From the NCBI GenBank assembly GCA_008802785.1, contig VUYT01000009.1, forward strand, positions 248,001 through 312,000: DNA of 64,000 nt, written 5' to 3'. This DNA is from Symmetrospora coprosmae (taxonomy: Eukaryota > Basidiomycota > Cystobasidiomycetes > Symmetrosporaceae). The position numbers were made by a program, and so were the translations under genes. Under the pieces are notes generated by a model. The model was not told the DNA's origin. It did not search any database and saw only the letters and a list, made by a program, of their open reading frames with translations. This document shows, piece after piece, positions 55,998 through 64,000 of the stretch (position 1 is its first letter; each line of letters starts with the position of its first letter).

Positions 55998-56780
55998 GGG
56001 TGCCGCTCGGTATCCGCCTCGAGAGGACCGGACACCGTGGGTGTTGGCCGAGATAGCAACGGAAAGGAGACAGCGAGCTGCTCTGCGTGTCTTGTGGATA
56101 GGGTTGGCATCCTGTTGTTCCCGCGTATCGTGTTCAGGCGCTTCAAAGCGAGGATGCCGCCTACAGAGCCGCCTAAAGAGGTTGGTTTTACTCTGACTCG
56201 AATGGCACTCGTGCATTGGCATGTCAGTCAGCAGCTCTGCAGCCATGTACGTGCGATGGCCAGTCGCTTGTGTCGGCACAGTCGGGACCTTTAACAGACA
56301 AAAGCTCCTGGTCCGGTGCATTTTGCGAGGTGTCGCTGCCATCTCAGGCTGCTTTGGAGGGCATCAGGAGCTAGCAAGCGCGACGACGTGCCTCTCGCGC
56401 TCGCTCTGCTGCTTCCTTACGGCACTGACGTACAGCGGATCAGAGGCAAGAGCCGTCTGATATGGACTTGACTGACTGACTGACGTGCGTTGTAACAGTG
56501 ACCGCCTTTTGCGCCCGCCTTTTGCGCCCAAAAGGCGGTAAGAGCGGCGAGTCAGGCATCTCAGCTCTCTCTCCTTCCTGCCGACAGAACGACTCGGAAA
56601 GAAGAGAAGCAGTTTACGTACGAGCTCTCGCTCTGCACACTGCCCCCCTACAATCCGCCTGCATCACTCCGAGGCGTCTATCTGTGTCCGTCGCCGTCGT
56701 CTCCACCACTTTCACCACGTGCGCGTCCAGCGGGCAGCCGTTGCCGCCCAGCCCGCAGCACGCTCGAAACGCCAGCAACC
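55998..56780. other. Intergenic region between family copies A and B
   Basis: About 780 bases. It contains four TGAC units near 56469-56484 and a perfect inverted repeat at 56515-56538. No credible gene. The last 200 bases are the promoter of copy B. Confidence 0.55.
56515..56538. promoter_or_regulatory. Perfect 10-base inverted repeat upstream of copy B
   Basis: CCGCCTTTTG, then CGCC, then CAAAAGGCGG: two perfect 10-base arms with a 4-base spacer. A further direct copy of the left arm sits 13 bases upstream (56502-56511). It lies ~240 bases before the ATG of copy B. Either a dimeric transcription-factor site or a hairpin is possible; the TTTTGCGC core recalls E2F/MBF-like sites, which is inference. 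Confidence 0.55.
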
Positions 56781-57942
56781 ATGTCGACCTCGCCCAAGGC
56801 TCCGACAGCTTCGACGAGCAAGACAGTGGCTGGCTCGAGTGACTCTCCCTGGAAGCCGCCGAAGGTGGATCGACGGTATCTCCGAACGGAGGAATACGAG
56901 CAACGTGAGATCGGATTATGCGTCTCCGACTCGCGGCACGCAAGGCTTCCTGATGACTCCCTCTGTTCGCTGATGCTCTTCCACCCTGCATGTACTCATA
57001 GCCATCACCTACCGGTACATCGCCAACGCCCCGCTCGATTTCGAAATGATTGAGGACGCAGTAGTCACACTCCTTAACGCCGTGTCGTACCACGGTCTGG
57101 CGCACCGCCTCGAGGTGCTCAAGTACCTAAGTGTGTTTGAGCGCGTATATCCCTTTCTCGACGAGGAGGAGCGCGAGTCTGCTCAGCCGTTGTGGGAGAT
57201 TTGGGCACTCAAGAAGATCGAGTTCGAAAAGAGGGAGAATGTGGAGAAAAAGAAGGAGTGGGACAGGATAGTCAAGAACAATCGGTGGGGCGCGCGCACG
57301 AACGAGCACGCGGCGCGTGAGAAACACGAGCACATCAGGACCAAGATGATCTGGGGTGACCCACCGGCGCATGGGCGGCCTGAGCTGCCAGAGGCTGAGA
57401 AATTAGAAGAGGATGAGAAGCTCGAGGAGATCCTCGGAATCTTAGAGGGGCCGCTGCCGTGGTCGGCGTGGGCGCTGCATGAATCGCCGCAGGAGCGCGT
57501 CGCCGCTGCTGCACGGTACATTGGCACATTCCAGTACTCGAAGCACAAGGCCATCAAGGAGGAGGTCCTGCTGCTCGACGCGCGCAGAACCGCGATGGAG
57601 CTTCTGGTGGAGGGAGGCAGGATCAACGAGGAGGTGGCACGGTTCTTCCTCGAGGCTTACGAAGGGCGCAAGCAAGAGGAGGAGGACGGGAAGAGCCTGA
57701 GCAACGGGGCAAAGGCACAGAGCTCCAGTGTAGGATTGGGCGAAGGGAGCAGTCGCGCCATGGAGGCTGCCCTCGAGGACAGAGAAGACGAGCTCGACGA
57801 TCACGCGTTTGATCTGAGCGACCCCGAGGGCTTTGACGAGGAGCAAGACGATTCGGAGGAGGATGCAGCGGATGAGACAGACTCGGAGAGTGAGGTTGAG
57901 GTTGAGGATGTGAAGGCAGGATCGGGGGAGCGGAGGAAGTGA
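56781..57942 (+). CDS. Acidic-tail family of unknown function, copy B
   Basis: Exon 1 (56781-56905) encodes a short Ser/Lys/Pro-rich leader ending RRYLRTEEYEQ. A GTGAGA intron ends with CATAG near 57010, and exon 2 begins PITYRYIANAPLDFEMIEDA, matching copy A in position. The body: AHRLEVLKYLSVFERVYPFL, EERESAQPLWEIWALKKIEF, MIWGDPPAHGRPELPE, GPLPWSAWALHESPQERVAA, AARYIGTFQYSKHKAIKEEV and MELLVEGGRINEEVARFFLE. The tail has LSDPEGFDEEQDDSEEDAAD and ends with the basic GSGERRK. About 335 residues. This copy looks intact. It is much closer to copy C than to copy A, so two duplication steps are likely. No known domain was recognised. Confidence 0.8.
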
Positions 57943-58592
57943 GGGCGCATCAGCACAGTTTCCAGTAGTACTCAGTAACATCTCGCAATTCAATCAAGAC
58001 GAGGCCGTCGGCACGGTTTTGAGTCCGGATACCCCTGCCGCGCGACTGCTTCAGCACTTGGTGTCTTATCGACTCGGTAACAATCACCGAGCCACATCAC
58101 TCCGATAGCCCTGCCAGCGTAGATACACCTTTCCATTGACAGTACGCAATCTCCTCGTCGGTCGCGCTGTTTGAGATTCATAAAGCCTGACTCGCTTTCA
58201 GTCGGCTCCGCGCACTTCACCCCGTTGGCAGCCAGAAGGCCCTTACTGGAACGCTTCTTGCTCTTCCGCCTGCATATGCTCGCTTTTTTTTTATTCCTAC
58301 CGTCTCCCTGACAGCATTGACGTTCATTGCGTACCGCGGAAGATGCGCGAGGACGGGTCTGACTTGACTGACGTCGACGCTTTGGGCGAGGGAACGGCGA
58401 CAGCAGGCCCGAGTCACCTCAATCTTTTCCCTCCTTAACTGCGGACTACACGACGAGGACGAGCAGCGCATCTAGCGGAAGTTGGGCTGAACGCGACGGT
58501 ACTTGCCCTGCTGCACAAGGTCAGCCTACTTTGCTCCCACAATCCATCGTCCTTGATCTCCACTACGTTTCACGCGCGCAAGTGCCGTCGAA
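57943..58592. other. Intergenic region between family copies B and C
   Basis: About 650 bases with a 9-base T run near 58284-58292 and no credible coding frame. The last part is the promoter and leader of copy C. Confidence 0.55.
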
Positions 58593-59773
58593 ATGTCAGC
58601 CCCGCCCGACGGAGCACCAGCAGCTTCGACCAGCGAAGTCGCCGAGGCGTACAGCCCACCATCTATTCTCACTGCTAAGGGAAGAGCCGAGCTGCGGCTT
58701 CTCGGCACCTCGGAGTGTCAGGAGACGGGTGAGACGGGGCGTCGTGCGCCACCGACACTCACCGGACCGATAACGGCCGTCTACGAGGACCTCCAGCTGA
58801 CATAGTGCCTTTTGATGCACATGATGTCAGGCCCCACGTACCAATACGTGGCCAACACCCCGCTCGACCTCGAGATGACGGAATTGGCAGCTGGTGCGCT
58901 TCTCGGAGCTGTATCGTACCACAGCCTAGCGCACCGGCACGAGCTGTTGAGGTTCCTCTGCGTGCTCGACCGCGTGTACCCGTACCTCGGAGAAGAGGAG
59001 CGCGAGTCCGTCAAGCCGCTGCGGGAAATCTGGGCGCTCAAGAAGATCGAGTTCGAGGAGAAGGAGCAGGTGGAGAGCAAGAAGGAGTTTGACGTCTCTG
59101 TTCGGCCCATCGAGCGGGGGCGGTGGGACGCGCTTCACAAGCACCAGCGCACGAGGGACAGGATGATCTGGGGCGACCTGCCTGCGCATGGCCGACCAAA
59201 GCTGCTCGGCGGTGAACTGTACGAGGAGGATGAGAAGCTCGAGAAGCTCCTTGGCATCTCGGAGGAGCGCCTGCCGTGGGCGGCGTGGGCGCTACACGAG
59301 TCACCGCAGAAGCGTGTCGTTGCTGCTGCGCGATACATTGGGACATTCCGGTACTCGAGGGACAAAGCCATCAAGGACGAGGTTCTGCTGCTGGACGCGC
59401 GCAAGACCGCGATGGAGCTCCTAGTGGAGGGAGGAACAATCAACGAGGAGGTGGCGGTCCTCTTCCTCGAGGCGTACGAAGGGCGCAAGAAGGAGGAGGA
59501 GCAGGAGGGGAAAGGTCTGGGACGGGGCAAAGGCAAGGAAGCGGAGAGTGCCAGTGTTGGGTTCGCTGAAGCGGGCACTCGTGCCATGGGCGCTGCGCTC
59601 GAGGCTAGAGGGACGAGCTGGACGACTGCGCGAATGAGCTGAGCGACCCTGAGGGCTTTGACGACGGGCAGGATGAATCCGATGAGGATGCAGCGGACGA
59701 GACGGAGTCGGACAGTGGGGGCGAGAGTGAGGCCGAAGACGTGAGAGGAGGATCAGGAGACCGAAGGAAGTGA
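58593..59773 (+). CDS. Acidic-tail family of unknown function, copy C, frameshifted before the tail
   Basis: Exon 1 (58593-58729) is an Ala/Ser/Pro-rich leader ending LLGTSECQET. A GTGAGA intron ends GTCAG at ~58829, and exon 2 begins GPTYQYVANTPLDLEMTELA. The body tracks copy B closely: EERESVKPLREIWALKKIEF, MIWGDLPAHGRPKLLG, LPWAAWALHESPQKRVVAAA, RYIGTFRYSRDKAIKDEVLL and TAMELLVEGGTINEEVAVLF. Relative to copy B a small length change near 59608-59612 shifts the frame, so translation ends at 59642 (ARGTSWTTARMS). In the other frame the family tail remains recognisable (LSDPEGFDDGQDESDEDAAD, ending GSGDRRK) up to 59773. The copy may therefore make a tail-less protein, or be a young pseudogene, or reflect a sequencing error. 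Confidence 0.75.
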
Positions 59774-60158
59774 AGGAGCGTCAGTGCAGCTGCAATACTC
59801 ATTGTCAGTTCCGCAGTGCAGCCAAGTGCCTGGCTGTTGTCAGCATGTATCGAAATCAGAGCCGAGCGCACAACATGCATAGTCCCCGCTCTTTCCGCAT
59901 CCTTGGAGGTGGATCGAGCGGACATTGAAACGGAGGCCCATGCTCTGAGTGCTGAGTGTGCCGGTCCGCTCGTTCCGGTGTGTGGCATCGGTCGATGCCA
60001 AACAGAGCGGGGATCCCAGACGTCCGGACGTTTCGAGGGAGGGGAGGGAGGCTGTACGCACGCAGGGACGGAAGGGAGGGAATGTTCTGCATCGCTTCTC
60101 TCCCCCTCTCTTGCCTCTGCTCGTCTCACTTCCTCATCCATCTCGTCATCGCCAAACC

Positions 60159-61789
60159 ATGTCCAACCTCTCCAACTCGCAGATCAGGGTGAGCCCTGTC
60201 TCTCTCTTCTGCTCTCGCACCCCGCTGACGCACTCTCCCTCCAGGCCAGAATCGACAAAGCGCTGATTGACAAGGAGCAGGGTAGGGCGCGCTCTTTGCC
60301 AGTCTCTTCCTTGATCGTCACTTATCCTGCTCTTACCCTGTCGCCTTCGTCCAAAGGCAACGCCGCCTGTGAGTCTCACCTGAAGCTGCAGCGAGGACGG
60401 CCCAGCTCCGACGACCCTGACGGGGACCGCTCCGCTCCCCTGCCACAGTCAAAGCAGGGAACAACAGCAAAGCCCTCGCCCTCTACCACAGTGTGCTTCT
60501 CAACCTCAAAGGCATCAACAATACCGAACGCCTCCCTCCCGTACAAATCCTCCCACCCCGCCAACGCGTCGGCACAGCGTCTCCGCAGCCGTCCAGCACG
60601 CAGGTGGCTAGAGACATAGAAGGCCCGCGTATTGTCGCTGTCGAGGAAGAATCTGCTGCTGCTGCTGCTACTGCTGCTGCTGCGCATGTGAAAGTTGACA
60701 ACAGCGGCAAAGAGAAGGCGGCGACCGCAGCGTCTGACGACAAGAATGGCGGCGCAAGGGACCCATCTAAGCACGAGCAGGACGATGCCAACGACGATGA
60801 CGACAACGACGGCAGCAGCTCCGAAGGCAGCACAGACAGCAATGACTCGGAGGAGGCCATCAAGCCAGAGACGCTTCACACCGACCTAAAAAAGACAATG
60901 GCCGCGGTCTATGTCAACATGAGCATGGTCCACGCCAAGAATGGGAACTGGGTCAGATGCAAGGCGACCGCTTCAGAGTGAGTGAGCACGCGATTACTCA
61001 GTTCGGAAGATGGGAGCGCGGAGACCAACGTCTATGAGCTGCTTAGAGCCCTCGTTCTGGATTCCAAGAACACCAAGGTATGGCGATCGTCCGCCCGCAC
61101 TCGCCATCTCTGCTGCTAAAGTGCTGATGGAGCGGCTCCCCCTCGCTCCATTACCCATCTTTACAGGCCTCCTTCCGCGTTGCACAAGCCACGGTCCGTC
61201 TCGGCGAAGTGACAAAGGGCCGCAAGATGCTTCTCGAGCTGCAAAAGGCCGGAGACGGTATGTTTTCTGCTCGTTTGCCTACCTCACATCTACTCAGTCG
61301 AGCTGACCGAGTGCGACGGCGATGAGGACAGACACGGCCATCCGCAACGAGCTCACGATCCTGCGCGAAGCAGAGAAGGCCAGGAACGAGAAGAGCCAGG
61401 GCGGCATGCGGGGGTGCGCGTCCCCTTCTGTCCCCCTCTGCCTCCCTCTGCATCTACTGCCACCAGCGCCATGTAGCTGATAGATGCGTACCCGTCGCGA
61501 CCGACACAGCTTCATCAACAAGGCCAACCCGACCACGCCCAAGATCCAGGAAATTGTTGAGGACAAGAAGCCCACTGCCAAGAAGGAGGGCAAGAGCATG
61601 CCCCCGGAGCCAGCTACTGCAGCAGCGGGGTCCGATGTCCAAAACGGCACGGGTACCAGCAAGAGCGGAACTCTCACTCCGCCGCAGACGCCCGGGAAGG
61701 CTTCTTCTGCGCAGAAGATGGGCAGGAAGGAAGACGGACAGGGTAGCGGGGATGTGTCGATGCCGCTCACTCCGCCTAAGGATGCCTAG
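60159..61789 (+). CDS. Tetratricopeptide-repeat protein (TTC9-like)
   Basis: The start MSNLSNSQIR (60159) is followed by small exons: ARIDKALIDKEQ, then GNAA joined over a GTGAGT intron (60372-60449) to FKAGNNSKALALYHSVLLNL and KGINN, a first TPR. An acidic, Ala-rich insertion of ~120 residues follows (HVKVDNSGKEKAATAASDDK, DDANDDDDNDGSSSEG). TPRs resume with KKTMAAVYVNMSMVHAKNGN, WVRCKATASEALVLDSKNTK, and ASFRVAQATVRLGEVTKGRK after an intron (~61079-61167). The C-terminus is Pro/Lys/Thr-rich (SGTLTPPQTPGKASS). TPRs bind peptides such as chaperone tails; partners are unknown. Exon joins near 61256-61335 and 61415-61505 are approximate. Confidence 0.8.
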
Positions 61790-62283
61790 CTTCGACGGGA
61801 CTCGTGGCCGCCTTCAGAAACCGCGCGCGAGGATCAGGGCGACGTGCGCATCCGCCGATCCTGTTCGCGGTGCGCTCAGCACGATTCGCAATAGAGACTA
61901 CACGGTCCGAAGCGCTCGACCTGCTCTAGCTTGCAGTTGACCGCTCGCAATTGCGTCACTCTCTTTCTCCGCATCCATTAGAACACGGCCTCTACCGGTA
62001 CGGCTCGCGATGATTCTGTTGTAGCTAAGAGCGACCAGTGGTCCGTGCTCTGCGACGTACAATGAGAGTCTGCCAAGTGCAGGTACAGGGCTGGTGATTG
62101 CAGACCGGCCCTCTCTCGCGCATCCGGCCAGAAGTGAGCGGGAAGAAGCCGACGCGCGCAGGGCATGGCGGGGCCTGCCTCTCTCCGCCAGACTCCTGTG
62201 CACTTACTCGTTCGACTCGGAGCGATATTGGGGACGATAGTCAACGCTTCCAGCAACATTCTGCGGCGCTCTAAAACGAAGCC
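61790..62283. other. Intergenic region, nothing recognised
   Basis: About 490 bases between the TPR gene and the decarboxylase. No credible frame or obvious repeat. Confidence 0.55.
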
Positions 62284-64000
62284 ATGGACGCCAACGAGTG
62301 AGCCGGCCGTGCTCCGAAGCGCTCGTCAGAGAACGTGTGCCTGATCCCGTCGACGTCGACACTTTGTTACGCGCACAGGTTCCGCCGAGCAGGGCATCAA
62401 GCCATCGAAGAGGTCGCAGCGTACTATGAAAAGCTGCAGCTCGGATCAAAAGGCTTTCAAGTCGCTCCGTCCATCCGGCCGGGCGAGATCTATGCCCGGA
62501 TCCCAGGTGGGCGGACCTCACCGACAGAAGCTGTTGCAAGGGAACTCATTGTAGCTGGTCCTTGCAGCGTCACCGCCGACTGACGGCGAGAACTTCGAAG
62601 AGATCCAGAAGGCTTGGAACGAGCTCGTTCTACCCGGGACCGTGAGCCCATGGCCACCGTGTGCGACTAGCCTCTCCCGCCTGCAACTAACCAACGCCCC
62701 CATGATGTTCGCTCGCAGTGCCACTGGCAGCATCCGTCCTTCTTTGCCTACTTCGCCGCCAATTCGACGTTCGAGAGCATCATCGCCGACATCTACACGG
62801 GCGCCGCCTCGACACCCGGGTTCAACCACAGCTGCAACCCCGTCTCGACCGAGCTCGAGCAGGCCATGACGGGATGGGTGGGCCAGCTGCTCGGCCTCGA
62901 CGCTGAATCGTTCACGAAGAACGGCGTGATCCAGGGGACGGCGTCCGAGTCGGCCCTCATTGCCACGATTGCGGCGCGCGAGCGCGCGATCCGCCTCTTG
63001 CTCGCAAAGGGCGCGTATGCGAGCCGCGAGGAGATACTGCCCAAGATGGTCATGTACGGCTCGACGCAGACGCACAGCCTGGGCGCCAAAGCGGGTCTCG
63101 TGCTCGGCATACAGTTCAGGGCGCTCGAGACGGCAGCGCGGGACAGCTGGGCCCTGCGCGGCGACACGTTCGAGCATGCCATCAAGGAGGACAAGGCCAA
63201 GGGTTTCATTCCTTTCATGTTGAGTGCGTGCCTACCTTTGCGCTTCGAGAAAGCTCCCCACTATGCTGACATCTCGACGTGCCCTCGCAGTTGCTACTGT
63301 TGGCTCGACCAGCAGCGGCACGACAGACTACATCAGCGAGCTGTGCAATGTTGGTGAGTCAATGCTCCTCAGCAAAGCTCGTCTATTGAGAAACAGCTGA
63401 CGCGCTTCATATGCGAATTGACAGCTAAATCGCACCAGGAGATCTACATTCATGTCGATGCCGCCTGGGCCGGTGTATGTAAGTACAGCCTGGCGTTCGG
63501 AAGCGTGTTCGAAAGCAATAAACAACTGCTCCTCCTCTCCTCGTGCGCTGCCAGACCTCGCCCTGCCCGAGCAGCGCCAAGATCTCGCTCTGGCCGCCAT
63601 CAATCAGCGCGGCGAGACAATCGCAGATAGCTACACTGCCGTGTCCGACGAGGCTGCTGCTGCATCCGGCGGCAAGGAACGGCAGCTCGACACGTACGGC
63701 GAGGTGCACAGCTTCTGCACCAACTTGCACAAGAGCGGGGTGGGTTGCTATCTATCGGTTAGCCGGACTCTACCTCGAGGATGATGCTGAGACGACAGGC
63801 TTTCGCGCGCAGCTCGTCACGTTCGACTGCTCGACGTTCTTCATCCGCGACTCTGCGCTCCTCACCGAGGTCCTGGACGTGACCCCGCCCTTCCTGCGTA
63901 ACCAGACAGGGTACGGCGCGGTGACAGACTACCGGAATTGGGGCCTGACGCTCGGGCGGCGGTTCCGAAGTCTCAAAATCCTGTTCATGCTGCGCTCGTT
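62284..64000 (+). CDS. PLP-dependent aromatic-amino-acid-decarboxylase-like enzyme, 3' end cut off
   Basis: Exon 1 is MDANE (ATG 62284), spliced by GTGAGC to FRRAGHQAIEEVAAYYEKLQ. Further exons give SIRPGEIYARIP, GENFEEIQKAWNELVLPG, then CHWQHPSFFAYFAANSTFES (the conserved HPxFFAYFxA block), IYTGAASTPGFNHSCNPVST, TASESALIATIAARERAIRL, IQFRALETAARDSW, IATVGSTSSGTTDYISELCN and IYIHVDAAWAGV with the PLP-ring Asp (HVDAAWAG). After another intron comes the internal-aldimine lysine region CTNLHKSGLVTFDCSTFFIR. The gene continues past 64000. Group II decarboxylases remove the carboxyl group of Trp, Tyr or DOPA to make amines. The usual NPHKW is NLHKSG here, so the substrate or reaction may differ. 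Confidence 0.9.

Overview
This window is nuclear DNA from a GC-rich, gene-dense fungus. The conserved proteins (TBP, ANAPC1, RFT1, DCN1, ARPC5, NST1) are of fungal type. Nearly all genes carry short introns of about 60-110 bases with GTGAGT- or GTGCGT-like donors. Protein linkers are rich in Gln, Ala, Ser and Pro, and small secreted proteins are present. Together these suggest a basidiomycete, perhaps from Ustilaginomycotina, but the exact lineage is inference. I see no transposon, rRNA, tRNA or CRISPR array. Both edges cut through genes: a cytochrome P450 on the left and a PLP-dependent decarboxylase on the right.

Layout. 1-5 kb: P450 (minus), an unrecognised protein with an Asp-Thr repeat, and the NEDD8 E3 factor DCN1. 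5.5-11.1 kb: a METTL14/KAR4-type m6A methyltransferase subunit and an Akr1-type ankyrin-DHHC palmitoyltransferase. 11.7-20.5 kb (minus): a broken F-box/LRR gene, then the very large APC/C scaffold ANAPC1. 20.7-28.4 kb: a UBA/zinc-finger/UBX protein, an 89-residue secreted cysteine-rich protein, a large unrecognised protein interrupted by an in-frame TAG before an acidic tail, and DAHP synthase (minus). 28.6-32.5 kb: a second F-box/LRR gene with one in-frame TAG, a poorly resolved probable mitochondrial protein, and a HAD phosphatase (minus). 33.3-42.6 kb: the giant low-complexity NST1 homologue and TBP. 43.5-50.8 kb: a single-pass membrane protein, two tandem divergent protein kinases, RFT1 (minus) and a DUF202-type membrane protein. 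51.4-54.1 kb (minus): a secreted protein with dibasic sites and ARPC5. 54.8-59.8 kb: three tandem copies of an unrecognised family with acidic tails. 60.2-64 kb: a TPR protein and an aromatic-amino-acid-decarboxylase-like enzyme.

How the genes relate. Most are unrelated housekeeping genes. Three act in ubiquitin or ubiquitin-like pathways (DCN1, ANAPC1, the UBX protein), and the two F-box genes would add SCF receptors. The least ordinary content is lineage-specific: the triplicated acidic-tail family, the kinase pair, the broken F-box pair, the large unrecognised gene and the two secreted proteins. For many genes I assembled exons by hand. For DCN1, METTL14, AKR1, the UBX gene, the small secreted protein, TBP and the second F-box gene the exon lengths sum to a multiple of three with matching phases, which supports those models.
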